NCBI GenBank assembly: GCA_031763025.1
Contig: JASSKH010000001.1
Coordinates: 25,236,039 to 25,300,038, forward strand
From: Macrocystis pyrifera
Taxonomy: Eukaryota > Sar > Phaeophyceae > Laminariales > Laminariaceae
Direction of reading: 5' to 3'
Length of the DNA: 64,000 nucleotides
This document shows, one piece after another, positions 23,301-35,988 of this stretch. A program made the translations under genes and the position numbers. Every line of letters starts with the position of its first letter. The stretch's first letter is position 1. The notes under the pieces were generated by a model. It was not told the origin of the DNA. It made no database searches and saw nothing but the letters and a program-made list of their open reading frames with translations.

Positions 23301-23490
23301 TTCGGTTCGGAGAGGAAAAAGCGAGCGGTGACAACGGGTGGCAGCCCTGTCAAGAAACAAAAGGGAGGGGGGGGGAGGAAAGTTTATCGAGAGTCCCGTG
23401 TGACTACGACATATATGTGTAAATACTCGTTCGCCCTAGACTGCAGGTCGTAGGGACCCGACACCACCAAAGAAGGTAGCAAAGACACAG

Positions 23491-23600
23491 TATTACGGGG
23501 GTCCATAGTTAACGGGACCAAATTTTGTTAGTAAAAATAGGTAAATATATAGGTTTTTATGTCTACCATAGGTCCTATTAACTATGGACCCCCGTAATAG
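23491..23600. mobile_element. Family A MITE
   Basis: GTCCATAGTTAACGGGACC subfamily with clean ends TATTACGGGGG and CCCCCGTAATAG. Confidence 0.87.
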
Positions 23601-24038
23601 TATGCGCCTACGATGCTTCGTCGGGGGAGACAGTGGGGGGGAGGAGGGGGGGGGGGGGGGGGGGGGGGAACACTCATCTGTTGATTGTCGTAGTTATTTC
23701 ACCGTTTACCATGCATATCTTTCGAGACGGAGGAGAACCGTTCCTACTCCCGGTAGAGACACCCGCAACATTGGGATGAGGGGAGGCGGGGGGGGGGAGT
23801 ACTCTTGATACGTTGGGGCGGCGGCGGGGGGGGGGGGGGGGGTAACTCATGTCATGCATGGCCATAGTTGTATGATCATAGACCCTCGCATCCCTACAAT
23901 GGGAGAGGGGGGGGGGGCACTTATCATCGCGACGCGTAGTCCTGCAATGTCCACCGCGTATGGAACTGCACTACACGTTTAGCGAAGTAGGACGAGGAAG
24001 CGGGAGAATGCTTTCGTACGTGCCACTACCGTCGCAGA

Positions 24039-24088
24039 TGGACGGACGGACGGACGGACGGATGGATGGATGGATGGATGGATGGATA
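24039..24088. repeat. (GGAC)n / (GGAT)n microsatellite
   Basis: GACGGACGGACGGAC then GGATGGATGGATGGATGG. Confidence 0.85.
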
Positions 24089-24359
24089 TCTACGTCACAA
24101 AAACGCGACGCGGCGTCGAAAGAGGTTCGTATTTACGTACGTGAAAAGGTGTATATACGTACGTACGTGGTGCCGTTTACTCTCCTTTCGTGTCGCCAGT
24201 ATTATTCAGTTTTTTTTTTTTACAACGCCTTAGGATAGAATTCTCCGGGAAATTTGTTTTACTCTCCCTATAGTTTGTCAGGGAGGCACATAATCGTGGT
24301 CCGCAGGCCGGGCAACAAAAAATCCTCGAGAGCGGCGCAGCCGCGTTTTCGGCTCGTTT

Positions 24360-24430
24360 CCGATCCGTTGTCGCTCCGGATTTGGGGTCAGGGTCAGGGT
24401 TGGGTTTTGGGGTAGGGGTTGGGTAGGGTT
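24360..24430. repeat. Short G-strand telomere-like patch
   Basis: GGGGTCAGGGTCAGGGTTGG followed by GGGGTAGGGGTTGGGTAGGG, the opposite strand sense from the 16.7 kb tract. Confidence 0.6.
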
Positions 24431-24552
24431 TGCGAGCGTACCATCATTCCACTCACTGTGATAGGAAGCCCGCAAAAGCAGTGAGCACAGGTAGACAGAG
24501 CTCTGGGAGGTCTTTCCTAAGGCGTTGAAAAAATACCACTTCTCCTTTCCCC

Positions 24553-24660
24553 TATTACGGGCGTCCATAGTAAAAAGGACCAAGTATAATGTAAAAATAG
24601 GTAAATATATACTTCGAAGTAGGTTGTTGTGTGCACCGTAGGTCCTATTAACTATGGTCC
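24553..24660. mobile_element. Family A MITE, right end damaged
   Basis: Left TATTACGGGCGTCCATAGTA; right end stops at ACTATGGTCCATGG. Confidence 0.75.
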
Positions 24661-24878
24661 ATGGTTTTACCTCACCCGAGACAGCGGTCGTGTGTGCTCA
24701 CGAGGTTTTTGATTCTCATTACCATCCAACAGCAGTGCGCAGCGCGAGTGTCAGCAGCTAATCGCATGACGAAGAAGAGAAAAAAGCAAGACTATGCGAA
24801 AGGTAGAAGCGTGGAACAATGCATCCATGTCGGTAGGGTGAGGATAACCCCACCTTTACCAACGGTGGGGGGGGGGGG

Positions 24879-25383
24879 GGGGTGTACTCATTATCATGCA
24901 TAGCCGCAGTCGTCTGACCATAGACCCTCGCATCCCTACAATGCCGGGACGGGGCACGTCGGGATTTCACCGACCAGGCAGATATTGCTTGCACCAAGCG
25001 CGAAGCGCCGTGAGGTGTTGGGCGAGTCGCATGAAGGGTGAGCTGCATCCTACTAAGAACCGCTTCAGAGGCAGATTTTCTTGCATATGGATGACAGCAT
25101 CAATGGATTGATTTAATTTCTGGTGTATGGCCACTTCCAGAGACAGCAATGGGTTTCCTATGAAACTACCTCGTGGGTGCCTCACCATACACACACTATG
25201 TGAGACGATCATCCCCCTTGTGCGGAGGAAAGGTTCTCCCGGCACAAAAATGATCTAACTTGACCGCCAGCCGTGGTAACCGCTAAAAAAAAAAAAAAAA
25301 ACGGTACCCTGGCTGTCTAGCTCACGCAGTGAGAGGCGTGTTTTACAGCGTCGTCGCCAACCGACGCCAACCCAACCTATATA
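24879..25383 (-). mobile_element. RepB, full-length copy
   Basis: RepB is about 500 bp. One end is TATAGGTTGGGTTGGCGTCG, the other CATGCATGATAATGAGTACA plus poly-C. This copy is reversed, so the poly-C appears as the G-run at 24868-24882. A short hairpin (GTCGG...CCGAC) is conserved in most copies. No coding capacity or class is recognised. Confidence 0.72.
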
Positions 25384-25401
25384 TATATATACCAGGTATA
25401 C

Positions 25402-25690
25402 AATAGGGGGGTATACATAGGTCACGTGTGGCCGTAGTCGTACGACCATAGACCCTCGTATATCCTTACAATGCCTGGACGGAGCACGTCGGGTTTTCAC
25501 CAACCAGGTAGACGTTGCTTGCACCAAGCGTGGATCACTGTGAGGTGTTGGGCGAGTCGTGTGAAGGGTGGGCTGCATTCTAAAGCAATATGAACCGCTT
25601 GTGAGGCGGACTTTATTGCATATATATGGTGACAACTTCGAGTTGATTGGTTTTCTTTCTGTTATGGCCACTTCCAGAGACAGCAATGGG
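25402..25690 (-). mobile_element. RepB, partial copy
   Basis: Reverse copy next to the full one, from GTACGACCATAGACCCTCG to CAGAGACAGCAATGGG, lacking the outer GGTTGGGTTGG part. Confidence 0.68.
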
Positions 25691-26857
25691 TTGGGAGGGT
25701 ACCCCCATTTTCACCTCCAGTAGGGGGGGGGTACCCCCGTTTTCACTATCGATAGGGGGGAGGGTACCCCTATTTTTACTACCGGTAGAGGGGGTACCGA
25801 CCCTTTGGGGCACTACAGCTGTTGTAGTAGCTCCGTTGCGCAAGGGGCCCCATCCTTGTACCTCACTCGAAACCGGACTTTCAAAGTTCATGACGGTGGA
25901 TATCGCGAAATCAAAAGCACATCAACAACTTACCCACCCGGTAAAATACCTGCAAAGAAACAGGGGACGAGTAGCAACTTGGCGCACGAGTGCTGAGCAT
26001 CGGCTTGAATATCCTGGACAACTACCCCCCCCCCCCCCCGCCGCGCCCCCACTCTAAGCATCGGCCCTAATCATCGAGTTTTTTTTTCATGTTTTCCCCG
26101 AAACTATGTACTATAAAAAAGAGGCCCTGAACGTGGCCCCCTCCCACCGTATAGCCGCTTGGCCCGTTCGAAGAACATTGACGAAGAGTCACTCTACGTA
26201 CTATCATGTCACTACTCTGAATGAATGTGAAAGTGCAACGATCACTGCTGTAGTACCGTAGTACCGACACATCTTTTTTCATGTGCGAACATGAGAGGAA
26301 AACTCCCGCATCGAAAACAGTAGGGGATGAATCATCAGTACGAGGCAGGCCTCGCGCGCATATATGGGAATTTCGTCAACCCCATCGTCACTCAAAGCTT
26401 TCGGCTGTTACGGCGCCTTTTCTGGACAGGGTATAAACACTGACCACTGCTGTAGTTAGTGTACGTAGATCGAATGACTACTTCCCGGATGAAGTCATCA
26501 TGATCTCATTGGACCGTGCATTGACACCCGTATTCATACTTCCATAAATATCACGCATGTGATTGTGTCTAATGCATGGGACACTGCTGTTATACGTGGG
26601 CGACCACAGTACGGGGTCCGAGACCTCCTCATCATGCTTCCAGTCGGGTCCCAACGGGCACTTATCCCCATGGGGTGCACCGGCGCCTTCCTTATCTAAA
26701 CTGTCGGAGAGAGTTGTAGTCGCATTGTCTACACTCCGTGTTCTCTATTCCCAGTTTGTTGCCCCGCGGTACGTACAGTCGCGGCGATCTGAAGGATGCA
26801 AGCCTTCGCCGACCGTCGACTCCATTTAATATGAACAATTCCTCCCTTGTATCGTAG

Positions 26858-27025
26858 GCTTGGCAACTGCAGGGCTGCTGGTCTCTCCGTCCAAATCCTC
26901 GAAATAGCTCAAGCCGAGCAGCAGTGCATGCTCTCAGAGTGGTTACGCCGCCCCCCCGTCCCTCAGCGACGACGAAGGCGCAACTCGCGACCGCGACACT
27001 CGATAAACTTGAAACTGAAACGTAG
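26858..27025 (+). CDS. Possible alternative last exon of gene 1
   Basis: An open frame from acceptor ATCGTAG to a TAG at 27023, phase 0, so it could join the donor at 23119. It reads AWQLQGCWSLRPNPRNSSSR and ends KAQLATATLDKLETET. It lies in one of the few non-repetitive stretches of the interval. No domain is recognised and the support is only frame and splice signals. Confidence 0.22.
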   Translation, partial: AWQLQGCWSLRPNPRNSSSRAAVHALRVVTPPPRPSATTKAQLATATLDKLETET

Positions 27026-28536
27026 CAGTATTAACAATGAAACTTGCAAACTTGAAACCGTTTTTCAGCCCCCAATGCCCGGCTGTATAATGCCTATGAA
27101 GTCTTGAGAAAACCAACCTCGAATGTTCCACACAAAAAACTGGAAAAAACCAAGAAAGCAAGAAAGCGCTCAAGGCACTTTGGCACTTTTGGTATAGCTC
27201 TTGCAAAAGCGGCTGCAGAGTCGGAAGCCCGGTTGCGAACACAGAGGTTTACAAAATCTCAGGCACCATTGCCGTGGAATTCCGGGAGCTGCTGAGCGCC
27301 GGAGAAAAGCGCTAGGGAGGGCCGCGCTCGGCATCGATTGATCGAGGTACGGCATGTCGATGTCTCGTGTCTTGTGTAGTGCCGGAATCGACTTTTACGA
27401 GACGACAGGACACGTATTTTGTTGGTGTTTCGACGGACGCCGTCTGTGCCTGTGGTTATTGTGTTCGGTGTTGTCGTCTGCGGGGGGGGGAAGGAGGGCT
27501 TGCCGCCCTCGGGCCTCGCACAACAGTCTTCTTGCGGCTCCCGTCGTCGTCGTCGCAACGTGCCACGTACATGACGTGTGACTGACGATAGTGGTAGAAA
27601 TGCATCTCAAGTCCCTGCTGCCTGTGCTGTGGATGTGCAGCAGCAGCTGAGCTGGAAATGTTTTATTCCTTGACGAAAAGTATATAAAAAGCGGTATAAT
27701 AATAAACGAGTTAAAATTATGAACTCGACGATACACCCAAACCGCCAACAACACGTAATATTTATGTTATAGTACGAGTATGCAATTGTAGTTATGTGAA
27801 GCTTTTCAGACACAAGCGAAGTGAACAGCGTACGTTGTGCAGGTGCAGCAGCACACCAACACCAGCAGCAGCGGCAGCAGGTTGCATGCCAGCATATATA
27901 TGAGCATCTTTGCTCCGACTATACGTATAGAGACCGAGTAAGCGAGTACGAATCTCGTTATCAGATACTGCTGCGTATTGCAGGATGGTATGTATATACA
28001 GCAGGGCATACGTATCACATGATAGTTGACTCCTATTCGCCTGCCCAGGTGGGCCTGGTCGAGGAGATTAGACGTTCCAGTGTACTATTAATACTGTACT
28101 ATGATAGGCAGCCTTTAGACGGATGGACGGTGAGAGTCCCGCACAAGACTCCTTGTAGCTAGCTCACGCGTTCACGCTACTGCTGCTGGTGTATACCCGG
28201 TATTCACTTATGTTCCACGTACTTACGTAATCAGTCATGGAAGTAAATGGTCAACTGAAAACATTTCTCAGAATAGTTCGTGTCACGTACATCCCACACA
28301 CGACTCGTACGTAAATGCTTTACGTAGGCAGTAGAATTCCTGAAACACTTGGCACTCCAACGTGTATTGGTATCATCTTGTTACCCCATGGATGGCATGT
28401 ACATCATACCCACCCGCGATATTACGATATGCCATCACATACATCTCGTATATGATACCCTCCCCCGTACGAGTATACCTGATATGTGATACCAGCAATT
28501 GTTGTTGTCTTTGCCGTGTGTGTGTTGCTTTTTAAC

Positions 28537-28628
28537 ACCTTTAGTACAGCAGTCCCGATTTGGGTACAAACCAGTCTAATTCCAAGTGACTTGTTCCCGA
28601 AACGGGACTGCGGTACTAAAAGGGTGAA
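28537..28628. mobile_element. Family D palindromic element
   Basis: CCTTTAGTACAGCAGTCCCG ... CGAAACGGGACTGCGGTACT, followed by AAAAGGGT. Half copies of the family also occur at about 2254-2322, 7309-7345 and 9998-10050. Confidence 0.76.
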
Positions 28629-29006
28629 GGTGTCGCTTTGTTGTTCTCACGCCACACTGGAATATCAATAGTATACTCGTAGCAGTTCACCAAGAGTTTA
28701 TTTCTACCCAACGACGTCCGTCCCCAGCATCCAACACAGAACACCAGGGTCCGCACTGAAGACGAGCGTACGTATTACATACTACAGGTATGGTACGTGG
28801 TACCTGGTCATGCTTTAACACGAGTAGACGTCGGAGATTGTTCTTGATACTCGATACTGCTGCTGCGGTTTGTCTGTGAACCGACAAGTTTCGTCACGGG
28901 GTCATTGTCCACAAATCACGAGCCATAAAACGAGTTCCGCGGCCGGTCACGAAACAGGAAAACTACGAGCAATACCGCTATTATCTGTACCTGGTATATT
29001 GTTGAT

Positions 29007-29122
29007 GTTACGGGGGACCATAGTAAATGGGACCAAATATTGTTAGCAGAAATAGGTAAATATTTAGGTCTTTGTGCAAACCGTAGGTCCTACTACAGTA
29101 TTTACTATGGTCCCCCGTAGTA
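29007..29122. mobile_element. Family A MITE
   Basis: Left GTTACGGGGGACCATAGTAA, right GGTCCCCCGTAGTAG; small insertion TACTACAG near the right repeat. Confidence 0.84.
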
Positions 29123-29207
29123 GATGGTATTCATAAAATAAAAAAAACAAGAAGCTGTGAGATCGAGGATTTCGTCGAAACTCATGTTTGCAAGCTTTTG
29201 TGTCATA

Positions 29208-29319
29208 ATATTACGGGGGACCATAGTTAATAGGACCAAATATTGTTAGTAAAAATACGTAAATATTTGGGTTTTTGTGTCTACCGTAGGTCCTTTTTTA
29301 CTATGGTCCCCCGTGATAG
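29208..29319. mobile_element. Family A MITE
   Basis: Second copy only 85 bases from the previous one, same orientation. Confidence 0.85.
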
Positions 29320-29624
29320 TGATGCTTCGATCGCGCGTACGACGGAATATGATGCGATGATCCGTGATCCGAGAGGCAGAATGGAACAACTGGGTATACC
29401 TAAAGTTATATGGAAGTGAAAAATTGCGCGAAAAAATCCCCTGGAGAAATGAAAAATTGGAATACGCGCGCTCGGTTTATCACAATACTTGTAAAATTCG
29501 GTAAAAATGGAATATAGACGAGGAAAATTCAACTAATTAGTCAGTCGAACTCACAGCTGACGTATTTCAAAATTTTATAAAATCTTGGACAGAGTGAACG
29601 GGTCCTTCGATAATAACCGCCCTT

Positions 29625-30005
29625 CTTTCAGGGTATTCCCCGGGATTTATCCCGCGGTTTTATGCGGGATTCGGGATATTCCCGTAGTCCCGTGATAAAT
29701 GTGAATCCCGTGCCCGCACAAACGCGTCCCGCACGAATTTCTATTACGGGAGACCATAGTAAATAGGACAAAATATTGTTAGTAAATATAGGTAAATATA
29801 TAGGTTTTTTTGTGTCTACCGGAAGTCCTGTATGCTATGGTCCCCCGTAATAGTATCCCGCTCCCGCGCCAGGGAAAAGCGTAAATCCCGTTCCCGCACA
29901 AACACGTCCCGCGGTGGCCACATCCCATACAAAAAGTACCTTTTAGTCTTTTTAGTCTCGGGGTAATAGGATTCCCGCGGGATATCGTCCCGGAGTAAAA
30001 AAAAA
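29625..30005. repeat. CCCGCGGGAT phrase repeats
   Basis: Repeated GGGATTT, TCCCGCG, GTCCCG and TAAATCCCGTTCCCGCACAA phrases, split by the MITE at 29742-29852. Confidence 0.55.
29742..29852. mobile_element. Family A MITE in a CCCGCGGGAT-rich repeat
   Basis: Inserted within a run of CCCG/GGGATTT phrases (29630-29990), which continues on both sides. Confidence 0.85.
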
Positions 30006-30066
30006 ATGCCGTCGTTCGTCCCAACAGCAGTGGTGCGGAAGTTTTACGACAGATGTATATGTTAGC

Positions 30067-30178
30067 ATTACGGGGGACCATAGTAAATAGGACCATATAT
30101 TGTTGGCGAAAATAAGGATATATATAGGTTTTTGTGTTTACCGTAAGTCCTATTTTGCTATGGTCTGCCCCCGTAACA
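30067..30178. mobile_element. Family A MITE
   Basis: Right end has a TGCC insertion (GGTCTGCCCCCGTAACA). Confidence 0.82.
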
Positions 30179-31269
30179 AGTGATTTTCAAACCTTTTTTT
30201 GCAGGGATAGCAGTTACCTTGAAATCGCCGGTAACTTTGCGGTTAAGACATGTCAGCGGTAGCAGTGTAGGCACAAAAATATGTCAGGTAATTTTTGTAT
30301 CATCTATCCCCTTGTTAATAACGCCTGCATTTATACTGGAAACCACGGAATGTTCGAAGTTCGCAGCTCACACAGCACACAGCACACAGCAGTAGCAGCA
30401 CGAACGAACACTGATAACTGAGAGCGGAGGGGAGTAAGTAAAGTACCAGAGCGTATACAAAAAAAATGCGACGAAACAAAATGGAATCCATTTCCCTTTT
30501 TTTTTTTTAGGCGTTTTTTTTACCCTGGGGATGATTTTTATCCGTACGCCGGCGGGGTGGATGTTTCGCGGGGCCAATGTTTGAACAGCCCACCGACCAC
30601 AAAAAGAAGTCCCGACAACAAGGACGTTTGAAGCACGTCTGCCGCCGTTCTTTTTCCGAGGACTTTTCGTTTGTCTTCTCTAGCTCCGAACGTTTCCGAC
30701 GAGCCAAAATTTGGCAGGGCAGACATGAGAGCTCATTGGTGCACTCCCTCCCGTGAGTGAGTGAGTGAGTGAGTGAGTGTGCCAAAGGGACAGCATTTTT
30801 CGTGTCCTTCTTCGGGGCGGACCTCGTCTCTGAAGTTTGAAAATGTGGTTCCAGCAGCTTGAATTTTCGGTTTCTTGTACTGCTGTAGCCAAGTTCAGTT
30901 TTTTTTTCTGCTGTACATAGAACGAGAATTTTGCTCGCGAAGAACGTTCTGGGCTTGAGCAGAAATGTCCTCAGGAAAAGACGGCGGCAGACGTGGTTCC
31001 AGTGTCTTCGTTGTCGGGATTTTGGGTAGTATCAGTTTTTTTGTGGGCGGTGCAACACAGGTGAATTTCCCGTTTTTGACGTTTATTGCGGTAGGCAACA
31101 TATATATATATATATTTTTTTTGCTCAACCACAAATAACTGCCACCCCTGTTTTTTTTGTATATACTCACCGAAATCCAGCATTCAGCGCACCGATCATC
31201 CGTGCTGATTCTTCATCCTGCTGAGAGATGCTGGTAGTGTTGCATGGACTGCTGTACTGCAACTACGCA

Positions 31270-31840
31270 CCTGGTACACGGTAGGGAAAAATGGGAAACC
31301 GCGGTGATTTGGCGATAAACTCGTTTGGTAACGAGACACTTCGGCAATGGTCGGGGACGGGAATGGAAAACGGCGGTACTTTGACGGTCAGGTTGTTCGG
31401 CAACGAGATAACTCGGAAATGGTCTGGACTGGAACGAGAAATGGCGATCGTTAGACGGTAAAACTTGTACGGTAACGAGATACCTCGGTATTGGTCGGGG
31501 CGGTAACGGGAGACGGCGCCAAAACGGGAATTCTGCGGTAGACAGGGTAAATACGACGGTGATGGCGGTAATATCGCGGTTATAGCGTTAGAGGATGACG
31601 TTACCGTTGTCGCTATCACGGTGGTCCATAGTTAATAGGACCTATGGTACACACAAAAACCTATATATTTATCTATTTTTTTCTACCAAAATTTGGTCCT
31701 GTTTACTAGGGTCCCCCGTGATAGTATTCGCGGTAAGACGAGGGTAACCCCGGCGATATCACAGTCATCGCGGTAATGTAGCAGTAGTCGCGGTTGTGTG
31801 ACGGTTATCGCGGGGATGCAGTGTGGAAAAACTCGGCACT
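31270..31840. repeat. GGTAACGAGATA / CGCGGTAA phrase repeats
   Basis: Units near 60 bp such as GGTAACGAGATACCTCGG followed by ATTGGTCGGGG and AATGG; then shorter GCGGTAATATCGCGG units. Split by the MITE at 31613-31724. Confidence 0.6.
31613..31724. mobile_element. Family A MITE in a GGTAACG-rich repeat
   Basis: Ends CTATCACGGTGGTCCATAGT and GGTCCCCCGTGATAG; the flanks are GCGGTAA-type minisatellite on both sides. Confidence 0.83.
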
Positions 31841-31910
31841 CGCAAAATCACAAGACCAGCAGGGACAATCGGGATGATACTACACGCACACGAGAGAGAC
31901 ACTGCGAGAT

Positions 31911-31953
<43 letters not shown>

Positions 31954-31954
31954 C
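31911..31954. repeat. (TTG)n microsatellite
   Basis: About 14 TTG units. Shorter (TTG)n also at 9418-9450, 38944-38968 and 39969-39990. Confidence 0.85.
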
Positions 31955-32033
31955 TTCACATTAAATCGTCCTTTCTGCCCAGCTCTTTCAGGAAACCCAG
32001 TGTCCGTCCTGATTCCTTATCCCAGAGAGTTAC

Positions 32034-32142
32034 TATTACGGGGGTCTCTAGTTAACAGGACCAATGGAATACATAAAAACCTATATATTTAGGTATTTTT
32101 ACTATCAATATTTGGTCCTGTTAACTATGGACCCCCGTAATA
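32034..32142. mobile_element. Family A MITE
   Basis: GTTAACAGG subfamily; clean TATTACGGGGG / CCCCCGTAATA ends. Confidence 0.86.
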
Positions 32143-33327
32143 TTAGTAATACGGTGGTCACAGACCGTGAGACAGAGGAAGACCAAAAAGCAAAAATAAT
32201 CTCAAGTTCAAGGGTCGAGCAAGTGAAGTGCCAGCGTACCGGGTACGAGAACACAACACAGCAGACAAGACCAGAAAATAAGAACAACGACAAAATAACG
32301 AAAAAAAAACTTGAACGCAACAGAATACAAATGACGCAAGGAGATCAGAAAGGCTGCTATTAATATTAATAGACGGAGAGCGTACGTACGTACTCAGGAA
32401 GGACAGATAGTAACTGCTGCGAGCCAACACGGAGGAGAGGAAGATACCGGCATACAGGCGCGCGGGGAGGGGAAAGGAAACAGAGGGGGAGACAAGGCAA
32501 AAAGCAAGAAGGAAATGAGAAGGGGGATTAAAGAGAACATTCGTAGTCCAGGCGGTTTATAGTAACATGGGTGCCCGTCTGACCTAGAAAATCGATTCGG
32601 GAACCTAGCCACACCCTTTGCCGTCTCCTTCCTACTCTCTCTCGTCAATTGCGGTGGAAATTGGAAATTGTTTTTTTAACCCAAATATGCAACGTTGAAT
32701 TGAAGATCCCAAATCCCTGACAACGGCCAACTTATCAATGCATGCCTGTTGTAATAATAGATGTACATGCTATTGATCATGATTCATGCCTACGCCAGCC
32801 ATCACAATCTGGTGGCCATTTCTGACGGATACTTTTTGGAAGGTATCATGGTGACGTACGCGGCTTGGCGGGTAATTTGTTTGCCCGGTGACGCATAAAG
32901 TTTGGCGGTAACTTTTGTTCGGGAACGGAGCTTGACGGGAAATATTTATACCAGGTATAATTTAATTATTTTGTATTGGGTTTTAGCCAAAATAAGGTAC
33001 GCACTACAAACAAGTAAAAAAGACACGCCAGGAGCCCTTCCATTGGGCAGCCTTACATTGTACCTGTTTTTGGCTTGAAACTGGCCAGTTGCCCGTTACA
33101 CCTGGGATTGTCTACTTCGTCTAGCTTCAACTGTTTTTGCCTGATTTTCAGCCAATCTGGGAGGCCATACATCTGTACACTGTTTTTTCTCTGCGTATGC
33201 GATTTCCCGTTCCTCTGTTCCAACTCTCATGTATAAACCCTACAACGTACGTACGTATTTAGGAATACATACGTACGCTGATGTCACTTTTTCTTCTGTG
33301 ATGTGTACGATGTACTTTGCGTTTGGT

Positions 33328-33438
33328 TTATTACGGGGGACCATAGTAAATAGGACCTACGGTACAGACAAAAACCTATATATTTCGCTTTTTTAACAAA
33401 CAATATTTGGTCCTATTTACTATGGCCCCCCGTAGTAG
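33328..33438. mobile_element. Family A MITE
   Basis: Ends TATTACGGGGGACCATAGTA and GGCCCCCCGTAGTAG. Confidence 0.86.
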
Positions 33439-33970
33439 TGGTACAGCAGTAGTACTAGTTACGATGTGTTCTCTGTTGTCTTCTACAACAGTCACTGGAG
33501 TCATATTTCACAACACCGTGGACACAGACGGCAGTTCGTCTGCCCCCCCCCCGTGTTGAGGTGGTCTCAGGTTTGGTACAACAGCAGTAGTACGGCAAAA
33601 TAATTTCATGCCGAGCAGCCGACATGTCAAGGATGATCGAGAGGCTTCAAAGCTGACAACGGGGGGGCGGCGCCAGAATAAAATACTCTTGGCGCGCCCG
33701 CCGTGGCGAGCGAGACGAACGAAGCCTGGTGACGCTCTGCAGGTGCAAGTGGGAGCCCGTGGGGCCTATATACCTTGAAGGAAACGAAACGTTTCAGATT
33801 TTGGAGGCCACACGCCCAATGCTAAGATGAGATTTCTCATCGCCCAAAACCCCGCTCGTGGCGTGTGCTCTTTACTTGGTTTTGATATGTAACTGCTTTT
33901 GGCTCAAATGGAACAGGTGTGTCCGAATTTCGCTTTTGCCCTTCGTAATTTGCTCTGTAAGACCTATGCC

Positions 33971-34482
33971 ATGGAAACGCAAAGTTCTCATAAAAAGTTT
34001 GAATTCCAAAAATACCCGTCAGAATTTTTCAGGTACAGCTTGCTATGAGCACGATTCTTAGAACGGGAAGTTCCAAAGTTTTGGAAAACCCCGAAAAAAA
34101 CAATTCTGGGGCGGATCTTGGGCCGTATTCGTCTTGAAAAAAAACTCAAGCAGATGCTTGGTTCGAAGCAGCCAGATTCCGAGTCCTCGACAGACATCGA
34201 TCGACGAAACCAACGACTGCGTCATGAAAACGCAAAGTTCTCATAAAAAGTTTGAATTCCAAAGATACCCGTCAGAATTTTTCAGGTACAGCTTGCTATG
34301 AGCACGATTCTTAGAACGGAAAGTTCCAAGGTTTTGGAAAACCCCGAAAAAAACAATTCTGGGGCCGATGTTGGGCCATATTTGGCTTAAAAAATAACTC
34401 AAGCGGATGCTTGGTTCGAAGCGGCGAGATTCCGAGTCCTCGACAGACATCGATCGACGAAACCAACGACTGCGTCATGAAT
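33971..34482. repeat. Tandem duplication, period 253 bp
   Basis: AAACGCAAAGTTCTCATAAA starts at 33975 and 34228; each unit ends with CGACAGACATCGATCGACGA ... GACTGCGTCATGA. Each contains a 69-codon minus-strand open frame starting MSVEDSES. Confidence 0.85.
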
Positions 34483-35602
34483 TCTGAACCGAGTGCGCTC
34501 GTTGGGGGCGGTGATATTTTCGGCTGTTGTTCGAAAGCAATATTTTCGTAACAAAACTTTTTGACTTCGCGCTTCCTTTGGCATAGGTCTAAACGGCAAG
34601 TCAGGCAAATCAGTTTTTTTTTCTTACGGTACATACCGAGACATGCCGGTGAGAGTTTTTTTTCGTTGTTTCGTAGATATGTCGTAGGTAACTCTGTGAA
34701 TGCCAGGTCCCCTGAACCAACACGCCTACTCATATATACGAAACCCCTTGGCAATGCTTCAGGCTTCAGGAGGGCTTCTCGAATGGCGTAGTGCACCTGA
34801 ATGGCATGCCACCTCGTTGTGGTACCGCTGTTCTTTCGGCGGGGTGTTGTATTTCCCCCCGCGGGGCTTTCTTTTCCACCACGGGCCGTTGTTTACCCCG
34901 ATGGTAGGATGTCTTGCCTAGATGCGTGGAGTGGATGGAAGGTCGCCCTCGTGTATCCCCTCTCATTTCTGGTTCGTGCCGTGTCCTGTCCGTGAGAGTG
35001 TCACAAGCATCACACACAGCAGCGTCCCACCAGCCCCGAGTCTGTGTTTCACGTGAGACATTTTTTCGCCTTCCCGCCAAGGCCGTGGTGGTCCGTCACA
35101 CGTGTATACTCGTACATACCGTACGGGAGAACACTCCCAAGGCCCACACCCTTGATATTGGCGTCGACGGCAGTAACGGCAAATACATTATGGCAAGTAT
35201 TTTGGTATTTTGTCGATATATAACCGTGTTTTGACACCCGTGGTATACGCTGCTGCTGTACCAGTATATCATACGAGTATGTCAAATATGTTCATGTGTG
35301 TTCGTCCTAATATACTCCTAATACTGCTGTGGAGAGATTTAGTTTTTTTTTGCTCGAGTCCTGTGGAGATAGACACCTGGTACTTGTACGCAATGTCTGT
35401 GTATCGCGTGTGCAGCAAGGTCGGTCGGTGAATCGTTACTTGAGGCAAGCCATCAGTTGAAGGGTGAAAACCCCATCTTTAACTTCGCCGAAGGTCTGAG
35501 GTGGCATTTTTTTATCGGTAATTTTTGCAAAGCCAACACAGCAGAGTATACGTAGCCGGATAGCCGGTTGCCCTGGTGGCCCTGGTGGTCTGTTATTTAG
35601 TA

Positions 35603-35711
35603 GTATTACGGGGGCCACAGTAAATGGGACCAAATTTTGTTAGTATAAATAGGGAAATATGTACGTTTTGTGTGTACCGCAGGTGCTATTTACTATGGTC
35701 CTCCGTGATAA
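35603..35711. mobile_element. Family A MITE
   Basis: Left TATTACGGGGGCCACAGTAA, right GGTCCTCCGTGATAA. Confidence 0.82.
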
Positions 35712-35988
35712 TAGTGGTTAACCTCGAATCCTGCTAAGGTTGAGGTCAGGTCGAGGGTTCGAGCCTCCTTCTGTAATTTTATCTTCTCTAGTGACACGAA
35801 CTGGTGCTGCTGCAGTTGCTGTCGAGAACGCCTTTTGTAGCGTGGACAGGCACAACAGCAGTAAGACGCGAGTCGACGAGGGAAGAAAGTGCTGACCTCT
35901 TCCTCGCGATACAAAATGCGAGGCGCGTGCCGTGGTGGAGAGGAGGGGATAATAGCCTGCTTCGTGACGCTGGATCTTGAGTTACGAC

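Noticed and set aside
22791..23360. 189-codon minus-strand frame overlapping the last exon of gene 1
   Set aside because: The plus-strand frame joins the preceding exon in phase and continues its coiled coil; the minus frame depends on the G-run (poly-Pro).
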